A model generated the notes under the pieces. The model saw only the letters and a list, made by a program, of their open reading frames with translations, was not told the origin of the DNA and did no database searches. Source: Nosema muscidifuracis (lineage: Eukaryota > Microsporidia > Nosematidae). Taken from it: a DNA stretch of 64,000 bases. The stretch lies in assembly GCA_028335825.1 (NCBI GenBank), contig JAIOKI010000013.1, forward strand, positions 124,001-188,000, read 5' to 3'. The first letter of the stretch is position 1; every line of letters begins with the position of its first letter. The position numbers and the translations under genes were made by a program. Positions 48,634 through 58,038 of the stretch are shown here, piece after piece.

Positions 48634-49303
48634 AGAGAAGATAATAAATAATATTATATGAAGATATTTTAATGTAATATTTTTTAATGTAAATTTTCTA
48701 ATATAAAATTTTCTAATATAAAATTCTCTAATATAAGATTTATAAATATAATATTTTTCAACATAAGATTTTTTAATGTAGTAGTTATTATTTTATATAT
48801 TATAAATTAATCATTATAATATTTTTTAATATAATATTTTTAAATATAATATTTTCTAATGTAGTAGTTATTATTTTATATATTATAAATTAATCATTAT
48901 AATATTTTTTAATATAATATTTTTATTTAATATAAAATTTTTGAAAAAAATATCATTTATTATTTTATATATAATAAATTATTTAATATAACATTTCTAA
49001 TAAAATATGCTAACATTTGTAATGCAATATGTAATTTATTATTTTAATATACAATATATTTATATAAATAATTTTTTAAATTACGTATTTAAATAAATTA
49101 ATTACACAGAATATTTTATTTAATATATATAAATTACTTTTATATAAATAAAACATTATAAATCTATTTTAATGAAGATGAATATTTTTGATGTAATCAT
49201 TTTAAAAATTTGTTTTTAATTTATTTTAAAAAATTTATATAAACGAATTTTAATTTAATTTTAAGTGGATTTTTTGTATAAAATATACTAATTACCCTTC
49301 AAC
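48634..49303. repeat. spacer with 83-bp direct repeat
   Basis: The block starting TAATGTAGTAGTTATTATTT at 48774 is repeated at 48857 almost without change for 68 bases. Flanks carry looser TAATATAAAATTTTCTAA units from 48670. TTACCC at 49293 serves the next gene. Confidence 0.85.
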
Positions 49304-49798
49304 ATGATATTTAATATTTACATTTTATTAGTAATATCGACTAAAGAAAATGATAATAAAGTAGTAGCAGAGAGGGAAAATAATCCAAGTACATCAAATA
49401 ATTCGTATCAAACAGCATCATCAATAGGTAAAAAAATAACTGGATTAGAACGAATAAATGAAGATAAGAATATTTATAGTAATATAGATGATTATAGTAA
49501 GACTAATACTAATGAAACTCCTCTTTTAAAAATAAATAAAAGTGTATCAGATTATCTCGAATACAATTTGAACAGCTCAGATACATTTAATCAAAAAAAT
49601 AAGTATTATGAAAAATCTAAATCTAGTCATAATTTAAATGAAGATGAAAATTATTATGAAACTATAAATTATACTTCTACTAAAGACAAAAATACATTTG
49701 AACTTAGGAATGATGATATTGAATATGAAGAAGATAGTTTTTGTACAAGTGCTACTTTAAATTGCTGTTATCTTATTTTTTATCCATTTGGTCCCTAA
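49304..49798 (+). CDS. family A secreted protein, copy 1 (164 aa)
   Basis: The start MIFNIYILLVISTKEN is a short signal peptide, and the end is EEDSFCTSATLNCCY ... YPFGP. Both ends are shared with the product of 51285-51785 (MIFSVYILLVLSTKEN ... KEDSLCTSIFLGCC ... IFGP), whereas the middle is unrelated-looking Asn/Ser/Glu/Lys-rich sequence without order. The Cys-rich hydrophobic tail could be a membrane insert or an acylation site. ACCC lies six bases before the ATG. The next gene, family B, starts 102 bases downstream on the same strand. Function unknown; secretion is inferred from the N-terminus. Confidence 0.7.
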   Translation: MIFNIYILLVISTKENDNKVVAERENNPSTSNNSYQTASSIGKKITGLERINEDKNIYSNIDDYSKTNTNETPLLKINKSVSDYLEYNLNSSDTFNQKNKYYEKSKSSHNLNEDENYYETINYTSTKDKNTFELRNDDIEYEEDSFCTSATLNCCYLIFYPFGP

Positions 49799-49900
49799 AT
49801 AAAAATCTTGTCTTACTTTAAATAGTATTTTAATTTTTAATTGTATTTATTTATTAATTAATTTCGACTAATATAAAATTATATTTCTATCCCCCATAAA

Positions 49901-50269
49901 ATGATACTATTAATAAATTTGATACTTGCTGCATCTCTAAATAATAATTCATACTTAGAGACTGTTTTAGTACACAAGCAATATAATGAAAGTATAGAAG
50001 AAATAGATGTTAATGAGACTATAGATTTTGATATGGCTTCTCAAAATGATTTACTCATAAAAAGAAGACCGTTGTATGACGTAGAGACAGTAAATAATAT
50101 TGAAATTTTGGAAGAAATAAATGAAGAAAGAATAGAAGAAAGTATAGAAGAAAGTATAGAAGAAGAGGTTACAAGATATGATACATATTTTAAATGTATA
50201 CTATTTGTTGCTGTAGTAGCTTTTATATCTATTTGCTTATATTATTTATATAAAATAAAATATTTTTAA
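49901..50269 (+). CDS. family B small membrane protein, copy 1 (122 aa)
   Basis: Signal peptide MILLINLILAASLNNNS, then a polar acidic region with VHKQYNES, the block DFDMAS.NDLLI and an ESIEE repeat, then a transmembrane helix (about 97-116) and a short basic end. The same layout and blocks occur in 51891-52214, with DNA identity highest over the signal peptide. CCCCC lies five bases before the ATG. It forms a cassette with the family A gene upstream. Confidence 0.7.
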   Translation: MILLINLILAASLNNNSYLETVLVHKQYNESIEEIDVNETIDFDMASQNDLLIKRRPLYDVETVNNIEILEEINEERIEESIEESIEEEVTRYDTYFKCILFVAVVAFISICLYYLYKIKYF

Positions 50270-51284
50270 TTTATCAGTATATTTTGATTCTTATATTGAT
50301 TTTTAAAATAATGTGATTGTTTAATTAATTTTAATAGTATGACATATTTCTTATGAATTACTATTATCTTAGTTAAGTATTAAGAGAAACAACTAACGAT
50401 GTGTTGTGAGTCATTCACTTTTGTTAATATATTATGAAATATTTCATCAATATGTAGTGTTGTAAGTAGAATAGTTGCCGGAATTTAAGTAGTTCTCTAG
50501 CATGCTTTCTTTTATAATATAATATTTGTAGATTAATTGTTTATTGTTCCATTCCGAGTATTTTTGTATATGATCATCTAAAATCCAGTGTTGGATAACA
50601 TTTTTATCAATTCATCATTCTTCTTTTGATAAAATTTATTGATAAAAATGAATTTAAGAACTAACTAAATATTTTCTGTTATTACAACGGAATTTTATTA
50701 TTATGACTTTATAATAAATTAATAAATGTTGATTTTAAGATTTATATATGTGTATATTCATTTTTAAATAAATACAAAACTTATTAAACAATATTTCATA
50801 TGTTTATAATAGAAAATTTGATTTTAAATTCAAGTAGTGTTTATGTGAAGATGTAATAATATTATCATTAAATACTGTTAAAAATATATTCATTTTTTGA
50901 TGCCATATACCTAATCGGGAAAATAATATCTTGTTCGAATATATAAATTTTTAAAATGAGAGAAAATTATGTCATCATTAGTCATAAAAAAGATTTTTAT
51001 GAAATTTTATAAAAATATTTCAAATAAACTTTGTTTTTTTCTTATATGAATTTATATTCGATATTTTATTTTACAAAAAAATTTGAATTTATTTTGAAAC
51101 GATTCTAGTGTCATTCTCTAATGAAAAAAATAATTAATTTTTTATATTTTGTATAAAAAGAAAAACAAAATATAGAACACTTAATAAAATATTATGTTTG
51201 TTATTAGCTGTTTTATAACTATTATAAATAATCATTAATTTTTTTTAATTAGATCAGTTAAAAAATAGTTAATTACCCTTCTTA
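50270..51284. other. 1.0 kb spacer between the two A-B cassettes
   Basis: No ORF. AACGATG at 50395 followed by the mini-hairpin GTGA-loop-TCAC resembles the sequence behind the second cassette. A patch at 50460-50510 (GTTGCCGGAATTTAAG) is less AT-rich and unexplained. Confidence 0.5.
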
Positions 51285-51785
51285 ATGATATTTAGTGTTT
51301 ACATTTTATTAGTATTATCAACTAAAGAAAATAATTTTAGAGTAAAAAATTTAAGAAGAATGTTTGAAAATAATCCAAGTATATCTAATATTTCACATCA
51401 CATAGAATCATCATCTGAAGATATTATCATGTCAGAACAAATAAAAGTAGATGTACATAATTCATCTAATTTAGAAAATGATGAAAAGATTGTAACTCAA
51501 AGTGAATCAGTGTTTCAAGTAGAAGATAAGAATAATGCTATAAATTCCGAGCCTAAAAATAAGCTTTTTATAAATTCTGATATTAAACATGATACAATAA
51601 TATCAATTGATTCCAATGAAAATCCAAATGAAAACGAAGAAGTTATAACATCAGAATCTACTTTTTTAAAAAATACTCATGAATCCAGGAATATTAGTAA
51701 TAATAAGACCAGGAAAGAAGATAGTTTATGTACAAGTATTTTTTTGGGATGTTGTGGTTGTTTGGCTTTAATTTTTGGTCCTTAA
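51285..51785 (+). CDS. family A secreted protein, copy 2 (166 aa)
   Basis: Paralogue of 49304-49798. Upstream TTACCC, the signal peptide codons and the last 30 codons are conserved; the body is not, apart from composition (Asn, Ser, Glu, Ile). The tail LCTSIFLGCCGCLAL ... FGP has four Cys residues in a hydrophobic context. Slow change at both ends and fast change between suggest that targeting is under constraint while the exposed part evolves freely. Confidence 0.7.
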   Translation: MIFSVYILLVLSTKENNFRVKNLRRMFENNPSISNISHHIESSSEDIIMSEQIKVDVHNSSNLENDEKIVTQSESVFQVEDKNNAINSEPKNKLFINSDIKHDTIISIDSNENPNENEEVITSESTFLKNTHESRNISNNKTRKEDSLCTSIFLGCCGCLALIFGP

Positions 51786-51890
51786 ATAAAATTTCTTAAC
51801 CTATTTTTAAGAATAATCTTAATTTTTAATTTATATAAGCCTACTATTTATTTTATTTTTGATTAAATAATTTTTTATATCCCTAATAAA

Positions 51891-52214
51891 ATGATACTGT
51901 TAATAAATTTGATATTTGCTACATCTCTAAATAATAATTCACAATTAGAGACTATTACAGTACACAGACAACATGATGAAAATTTAGAAACAGTAGATTT
52001 TGATATGGCATCCCCAAATGATCTACTTATAAATAAAGGATCGTCGTGCGACGTAGAAATAATTAATAATATAGAAATGTCGGAAGAAGCAACTGAAGAT
52101 AGTATGGAAGAAGATGATACATTCTGTGATACATATTTAAAATATAGTACAATATTTATTTGCGTAGTAACTCTGATAAGTGTTTGTGGTTTAACATTTT
52201 TTTCATATATTTAG
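51891..52214 (+). CDS. family B small membrane protein, copy 2 (107 aa)
   Basis: Paralogue of 49901-50269: MILLINLIFATSLNNNS, VHRQHDEN, DFDMASPNDLLIN and NNIEMSEE correspond block by block, followed by an acidic stretch and a C-terminal membrane helix (about 85-105). It lacks the ESIEE expansion. ATCCC precedes the ATG. It begins 105 bases after the family A stop, nearly the same distance as in the first cassette. Confidence 0.7.
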   Translation: MILLINLIFATSLNNNSQLETITVHRQHDENLETVDFDMASPNDLLINKGSSCDVEIINNIEMSEEATEDSMEEDDTFCDTYLKYSTIFICVVTLISVCGLTFFSYI

Positions 52215-53468
52215 AAAAATAAAAGTTATTTAATTTAAGAGTGAAATTATTAGCTAATTTTAAGTTTAACAATAAAAGATAACGATGTTTGTAAAGTAAA
52301 TTTACAAAAATTGTCAAAATTGTACCAATCTACGCTGGAGCTGATGCTCGTTGCTTTGATAATTTTTGAGTATTTTGAATTATTAAAGGTATTTTTTTAT
52401 TGTCAAAATTGTAATGCCTATTCTTCTATCGCTACTATAATATTAAATAATCTAATAATATATTTAAAATGACATAATATTAAATAATCTAATAGTATAT
52501 TTTATTGATTTTAATCATCAATTATTGAGCTGTTTAATAAAATATATTATAATTATTTGTGAAGAGATTTCTGCTTATATTTATATTGTAATCTTTACTT
52601 ATTCTAAATAAATTATAAGTTGTAAATATTTTTTAACCTGAGTCGTGTTCTTAATTACATGTTGAGCTAAGATTTTAAATTGATTTTTTAGTTCTTATTA
52701 ATTCTTAAACTGCTATGATATTTTTCTCACAATAAGATCTTTAACAATTTTGGTATAAAAAATTTATATGTCAAATAATTGTTGGATATTGCAATTCTTT
52801 AAATTGGTCTCATCTTTGCTTTAAATTAATCATTATGTATTTTTTAATTTGATACTAAACTTCTAAAATAAATTTTATTCTTTGATTATAGCTTAAATAT
52901 TATTCATTTGTAAATAAAATCTATAAAAATATTGTATAAAGATGTATCTATAATTCTAAAAGAGACTTTAGAAATACTTATCTTGATTTGTAAAGCAATT
53001 TCTAAGCACCAAAAAATAGTTAAGAAGGACCTTTTAAATTGTCAGAATTCTCAAACATAAAATTATTTTCTTCAAAAATATATCTTTTAATTTCTTATCA
53101 ATATTAAAAATTACTAAAAAAATGGTAAGTTTAATTTATTTTTCTTAGTTATTCAATAAATTATATAACAGTCAAATAATAATAATATTTTCATACAAAA
53201 TATCTAAAAGCATATATTTAAGTTAAATTTATAATATTATTTATTCTAATTTATAATTAATTTAAATAAAATTTATAAGACGAATTGAATAATTATTAAT
53301 TTGTTTAAAAATTTAATTGGTGAATATTATCTAATTCTTAAATAATAATAGATGTAAAGTAGATCGATAATATATTTTCAATACTTAAATTAAATATTTT
53401 ATAAAATTTATTTATATTGTTTTTTGATTTATTTTTAATACTTAAATTAAAAAAATTATCCCTCTTAA
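52215..53468. other. 1.25 kb spacer behind the second cassette
   Basis: Holds the stem-loop at 52305-52368 and a possible spliced mini-ORF at 53122-53226. Otherwise no ORF or repeat family. Confidence 0.5.
52305..52368. ncRNA. stem-loop with 14-bp stem and GC-rich loop
   Basis: Arms 52305-52318 and 52355-52368 are complementary over 14 positions with one G-U pair. The 36-base loop contains ACGCTGGAGCTGATGCTC with its own GAGC/GCTC hairpin and is clearly richer in G+C than the surroundings. It lies about 90 bases after the family B stop. RNA or DNA role unknown. Confidence 0.4.
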
Positions 53469-53936
53469 ATGATGCTAGTCCACTTAATTTTTATAATATC
53501 AACTATCGTAAATAATATTGAAAATAAGTCTGAAACTATTGAAATGGAAGAAATTATGACCGAAAATTCACCATTATTTAAATTAGAAGAAAATGAAGAA
53601 TCGCCAATATCTATAGTAGAAGAAAATGAAGAATTAAATTCAATTGAAGTAGATAAAATTTCGAATAAAGATTCGTCAAAATCTTTAGTAGAAGAAAATA
53701 AAGAATTTAATTCAATTGAAGTGGATAAAATTTCGAATAAAGATTCGTCAAAATCTATAGTAGAAGAAACAGTTGAACAGGAATCTAGAAAAAAAAAAGA
53801 TAAAAAACCGACTCCATATAAGTGTTCACTTCCCGCAATGTTATTTATATATTTTTACATTCTAATTTTTTTTGTCTTTTGTTCTCTCTTGATTATAGTA
53901 GCCTTATATTATATAATAAAAAATAATATGGATTGA
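53469..53936 (+). CDS. small membrane protein with internal repeat, family B-like (155 aa)
   Basis: Signal peptide MMLVHLIFIISTIVNN, acidic middle, transmembrane helix at about 124-148, short end NNMD. The middle contains a near-perfect duplication of 27-28 residues: NSIEVDKISNKDSSKS plus VEEN occurs twice, and VEEN occurs four times in all. The layout equals that of family B but residue matches are limited to composition. ATCCC lies six bases before the ATG. It is the fifth small secreted or membrane gene in a row on this strand. Confidence 0.7.
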   Translation: MMLVHLIFIISTIVNNIENKSETIEMEEIMTENSPLFKLEENEESPISIVEENEELNSIEVDKISNKDSSKSLVEENKEFNSIEVDKISNKDSSKSIVEETVEQESRKKKDKKPTPYKCSLPAMLFIYFYILIFFVFCSLLIIVALYYIIKNNMD

Positions 53937-54119
53937 TTATATTTTATACAATAATTTCTTAATTTAAATGATCATTTTTTAAAGAATTAATACTTTTTTG
54001 AAATAAGAAGTTCATAAAAGCAAAGCTTATCATAAAATGATATGCTTTATTAATTTAAGTATATATTAAATATTTATTATAAATGACCCATTCTCGCAAT
54101 TGTTAGATAACATTTAATT

Positions 54120-55058
54120 CTAATAATTTGGTAAGTTGTCAATGGAATCCTGGGAAACAAACCCAGCAGGAATAATATCATTTTTATAAATTGTTAAATC
54201 TTTATAAGTGTTTTTTATAGTCACATCAGTTACATTAGTAACATACTGAATGTCTTTTTGTACTTTTTTCTCCTCGGGTATTAAATTAGTGACCATGTAA
54301 ATAATAGCAGCAGCTATAGAATCAGGACTTTTACCGGCCAAAATGCCCTTCTCCTGAACATTTTGGGAAATACTAAAAGCCAAGTTTTGTATTTTAATGT
54401 TTAACTTGAGATCAGAACAAAATCTAGCGACGATATCTTTAGTAGACATCACAGTAAGATTTTCTATATGAGGTGAGATTAATTTAAAACTTCTTCCAAT
54501 CTCCCTTTTTTGTACAGAAGTAATAATACTTACTTCTTTGAATGTACGAGGACATGATTCTAGTCTACATGCTATATAAATACATGCACCTACAACCCCT
54601 TCGATATTTTTACCTTTAAGAAGCTTTTTTTCATCGACAATTTTAAAAATATGGCAAGCCCGGTCTATAACCGTCTTTGTAATATTAGCTCTCTCACAAT
54701 AAGCTGTTATTAAATTAATTCCATGTTTAAGAGATCTTTCTGGTCCCCTCATAGCAGTCTTCAATTGTATCTTTTGTAGACTATAAGAGGTTGTTCCGGG
54801 AACTGAAGAAATCATTGTGTCTAATTGTTCAGTATCTAAAAATGGATTGCTTACACTTCCTGTACGACATGGATCAGCTTTATTACTGTCACTGAAGGAT
54901 CTCCACTCACTGGACTCATCGATGATACGATTTCCAACTACACATACACATCTACCACATACATTGAATCCACTTCTGTAGTCTTCTATGATATTCTGTG
55001 TCTCACCACAGTCTGTACATTTTTGTATGTGGGATTTTATTTTAATAGCAGATGACAT
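54120..55058 (-). CDS. SUA7: transcription factor IIB
   Basis: Zinc ribbon Cys14-x2-Cys17 ... Cys34-x2-Cys37, B-reader SSEWRSFSD, then two cyclin folds with SLKHGINLITAYCERANI, VVGACIYIACRLESCPRTFKEV and KSPDSIAAAIIYMVTNL. 312 residues is full length. TFIIB joins TBP and RNA polymerase II at promoters, presumably those with the C-rich boxes seen here. ACCCC is five bases before the ATG. Confidence 0.96.
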   Translation of the reverse strand: MSSAIKIKSHIQKCTDCGETQNIIEDYRSGFNVCGRCVCVVGNRIIDESSEWRSFSDSNKADPCRTGSVSNPFLDTEQLDTMISSVPGTTSYSLQKIQLKTAMRGPERSLKHGINLITAYCERANITKTVIDRACHIFKIVDEKKLLKGKNIEGVVGACIYIACRLESCPRTFKEVSIITSVQKREIGRSFKLISPHIENLTVMSTKDIVARFCSDLKLNIKIQNLAFSISQNVQEKGILAGKSPDSIAAAIIYMVTNLIPEEKKVQKDIQYVTNVTDVTIKNTYKDLTIYKNDIIPAGFVSQDSIDNLPNY

Positions 55059-55441
55059 GTTTTGGGGTTTTAAATTTTCTTATTTTTTAAATTTTAATAG
55101 AAACAAATAAAAATAAAAAATTGATTTTTCAGTCACCAATTATTAAAAATTGGGTCTCTTTTTTTAAATAAAAATGTTCAAAAAATGAATTATTGAAAAT
55201 AAAAAATGTGACCTGTGACTTAGAAAGAACCAATAATAAAACTGAAACTCTAAATAAACAGTAATGAAACAATCATAATTAAAAAAGCTATTATAATGAT
55301 CATTATGTCTAAAAACTCACTTCTAATCATTTGTCATCATTCTTTATTCTTAGTTAGTTTCTAAAACTGGAGTTTTTATGCTAGAATTTTTTTGTCAGTT
55401 AAAAATAATTTCTAGCTATTTTAAATATTAAAATAAATAAT
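55059..55441. other. spacer, nothing seen
   Basis: Simple AT-rich sequence without ORF, repeat or RNA. Confidence 0.5.
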
Positions 55442-55930
55442 TTATTTTCTACGGAATACCATACCAGCTCTAATGTGTCTTCCATTAGATTTAGATCTTT
55501 GTCCATGTACTTTCAATCCACAGGCTACTCTGCATAAACGAACATGTCTCATCTTCTTACCTTTTTCCAACATCATTCTGTACTCTGCATCTAATCTGGT
55601 ACTTACTAAATGAACATTTGTACCATCAACAGGGTTCCTGTTATAATTATAAAAACTAAATGGAATTCCTACACTACTTGGATCATTAATAGCCTTTTGA
55701 ATCTTCTCAAGTTCATCATTATTAAGATCACCAGCTCTTCTTAAAACATCAATACCAGTTCTTTTGCAAATAGCATTAGCCATTCTTTTTCCTATACCAG
55801 TAATAGCAGTCAAAGCATGTGCTATTCTTTTGGTACCATCTACGTTTGTATTGAAAATACGAATGATATGTTGTAATTCCTGAGGATCACTTGTGTACTG
55901 TCTAACTTCATTTTCAGTTGATGCAGCCAT
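55442..55930 (-). CDS. RPS18: 40S ribosomal protein S18 (uS13)
   Basis: Conserved from [20 protein letters not shown] through [20 protein letters not shown] to [20 protein letters not shown] and the [16 protein letters not shown] end; 162 residues is close to the eukaryotic norm. uS13 contacts tRNA in the head of the small subunit. TACCC is five bases before the ATG. No intron at the start. Confidence 0.97.
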   Translation of the reverse strand: MAASTENEVRQYTSDPQELQHIIRIFNTNVDGTKRIAHALTAITGIGKRMANAICKRTGIDVLRRAGDLNNDELEKIQKAINDPSSVGIPFSFYNYNRNPVDGTNVHLVSTRLDAEYRMMLEKGKKMRHVRLCRVACGLKVHGQRSKSNGRHIRAGMVFRRK

Positions 55931-56132
55931 TTTATGGGTAAAATTTTTTAAAAAAAAATAAAATTGAAGAAACGACTAAAAGACTGTTTAAAAATGAAAA
56001 AAATTTATACTTGATTGATGGCCTATAATATTTAAATTTAATACGAAAAAAATAAATCAAGTCTAAGTTAATTTTAGAGGGTGTTAAAATTTAGAAATTA
56101 TTTTTTAAATATTTTTTTTGATGCCCTTATTA

Positions 56133-56354
56133 ATGGCTTCAAAATTGAAAAAATCTTGGAAAGATGAAAAGAAAAAGAGCAAGACAGCTATCTTCAGTTT
56201 AGAAAAACAAAAAGAAATGAAACAGGATAGATTAAAGAAAGCAAAAGCATTAAGAGAGAAAATCAAAGGATTAAAAGAAAAGAAGAAACAGTATCATCTT
56301 GATTTAGCCAGACAGAAGGCTGAAAAGATGGAAGCTGATAAATTATTAAACTGA
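56133..56354 (+). CDS. small basic coiled-coil protein, perhaps rRNA-processing Cgr1-like
   Basis: I chose the ATG at 56133 because a GCCC box lies seven bases before it; upstream codons begin with TTG/ATG that would place the box inside the gene. The 73 residues are almost all Lys, Glu, Ala, Leu, Arg and Gln in one long helix ([35 protein letters not shown]). Cgr1 and CCDC86 have a similar KxWKxEK start and basic helix, but composition bias makes this weak. The stop is separated by one base from the stop of the converging gene. Confidence 0.55.
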   Translation: MASKLKKSWKDEKKKSKTAIFSLEKQKEMKQDRLKKAKALREKIKGLKEKKKQYHLDLARQKAEKMEADKLLN

Positions 56355-56355
56355 T

Positions 56356-57168
56356 TTAATTTATGTATTCTTTAATATTTTCTTGTATAATTATTGTACC
56401 GTCTTTATAAATTTGGTACATTAGATTATTTATAATATCAAAAGATACGAGATTATTTTCAAAATTCTCACAATATAATATTTTAAGGTCAGCGTCCAAT
56501 AAAAATAAATTATTTTCTCCATCTAAACATAAGATGTACATTTTCCAAAATTTTATTATTTTTGGATTGAATTTTATTTCTGTATATTTGAAATTGCTTC
56601 CAGTAATATCGCTAATTGAAATCTTCTTATCGAAAAAAGCTATACAAATTAAATCACCCGAAATATCAAAAGAAGAAATATTTTCATCCATTTTTATTAT
56701 CTCAACTAGAGAATTATTTTTGAGAAATATATCTTCTACGTAACATATACTCCCATTTTCATATCCTAAGTATAATCTATTATTCCAAATTACTGATCCA
56801 GCACATATACCTCTATGAGTGACAGGAATGTTTTGACATTTGTAATTATTCATTGTATCGTAAATAAAAATACTTTTTTCATTTATAATCAATAAATTAT
56901 TATTAAATACAGTTACGAAATCCAACGAATCTTTTTGACAAATCTCTTTAGGTGGTTCTTCGAAATTAAAAAAATAAACAATTTTCTCAGTGAAAAATAT
57001 AACACCTCCATTAATTTTTAATCCTCCCAATACATTTCCTGGAATTTTAAAGTCTTTTCTTTGGCTATGAATTGAGCAAATATTGTTACCAAAAATTATT
57101 AAATTATCTTTTAATAGATCATTATCTACTATTAAATGATTTACTTGGTATTTATTTCTAATTATCAT
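56356..57168 (-). CDS. beta-propeller protein, hypothetical (270 aa)
   Basis: Repeated short beta patterns with Gly and hydrophobic pairs (GVIFFTEKIVYFF, FVTVFNNNLLIIN, AGSVIWNNRLYLGYENG, FDISGDLICIAFFDKKISI, LFLLDADLKILY) suggest a degenerate WD40-type propeller. No characteristic WD dipeptides survive. The ATG at 57168 lies inside the last codons of the upstream Myb gene, giving an 11-bp overlap, and its ACCC box is within that gene's coding sequence. I do not recognise the family. Confidence 0.65.
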   Translation of the reverse strand: MIIRNKYQVNHLIVDNDLLKDNLIIFGNNICSIHSQRKDFKIPGNVLGGLKINGGVIFFTEKIVYFFNFEEPPKEICQKDSLDFVTVFNNNLLIINEKSIFIYDTMNNYKCQNIPVTHRGICAGSVIWNNRLYLGYENGSICYVEDIFLKNNSLVEIIKMDENISSFDISGDLICIAFFDKKISISDITGSNFKYTEIKFNPKIIKFWKMYILCLDGENNLFLLDADLKILYCENFENNLVSFDIINNLMYQIYKDGTIIIQENIKEYIN

Positions 57169-57991
57169 TTGTTTTATGGGTTAAAGATTTTTTTAGTATT
57201 TTGTACCGTCTTTTACATTGATTATTATTTCTTCCAAATATCTCACTAGAAATAATATTCCAATTTTCTCCATGTAAATTAATCAAATTTAATAATTTAT
57301 CATCCTCTTCAATAGACCATCTACCTTTCTTTAAATTCGGATCAAGAGCATTGATCCATCTTTCTCTACATTGTGCATCATTTCTTCCAGTAACAAATTT
57401 AGAAATATAAACCCAGCCTTTTTTCAAATATTTCTCTACTGCATGACTTAATTGTTCATCTTCATCTTTAGTCCATCTTCCTTTATTCTTACACTCACAT
57501 AACTTTTTATACCTTTGTAAACATTGAGATCGAGATCTGTTCTCAAAAAAATTTGATATAAAAGTCCATCTACCTTTACCATATTTATTAATAACATCCA
57601 ATAATAAAGTATCTTCATCTTGAGTCCATTTAAATTTATTTTGATTTTCAAGATAATAATATCTTTTAATACATCTTATTGGATAAATACATAGATCGAA
57701 TCCGATATCAAGCCAGCTTTTCTTAAGGTTAACTAATTTATACAATTTCTTGTCATTATCTTTTGACCATTTAGTTACGAATTTCTTAAAGTACTGTTTA
57801 ATAAATTCGTTGTAACAAGTAAAAACATCAATTCGCATTTTAATTGACAATTCTAACCAATAAATGTCATTTGGATTTTTGCATATATGGTCGGGCATGT
57901 TAAGATTAAATTTATACAGTTTGTTGATTTTGTAGTAAGACTTGAAAGCTGGTTTGTTTATATCTCGTTCAGAATATTTCTTAAGACCCAT
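57158..57991 (-). CDS. multi-repeat Myb DNA-binding protein, SNAPC4-like
   Basis: Four Myb/SANT repeats follow a helical N-terminal third: WSKDNDKKLYKLVNLKKSWL (degenerate), WTQDEDTLLLDVINKYGKGR, WTKDEDEQLSHAVEKYLKKG and WSIEEDDKLLNLINLHGENW, each ending in an RSxxQCxxRY-type recognition helix. More than three repeats in a row is typical of SNAPC4/SNAP190, which binds snRNA gene promoters. A U2 gene is present in this window, so such a factor makes sense. Bas1- or Cdc5-like proteins are alternatives. It is divergent from RCL1 with 47 bases between start codons. Confidence 0.75.
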   Translation of the reverse strand: MGLKKYSERDINKPAFKSYYKINKLYKFNLNMPDHICKNPNDIYWLELSIKMRIDVFTCYNEFIKQYFKKFVTKWSKDNDKKLYKLVNLKKSWLDIGFDLCIYPIRCIKRYYYLENQNKFKWTQDEDTLLLDVINKYGKGRWTFISNFFENRSRSQCLQRYKKLCECKNKGRWTKDEDEQLSHAVEKYLKKGWVYISKFVTGRNDAQCRERWINALDPNLKKGRWSIEEDDKLLNLINLHGENWNIISSEIFGRNNNQCKRRYKILKKSLTHKTNDN

Positions 57992-58038
57992 CGTTCAAAA
58001 AAAAACGGAATTAAAAAATAAATTTAAATTATTCCCTT

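Noticed and set aside
48634-53468. Retroelement or virus-like remnants between the cassettes
   Set aside because: I saw no polymerase, integrase or capsid motifs and no long terminal repeats.
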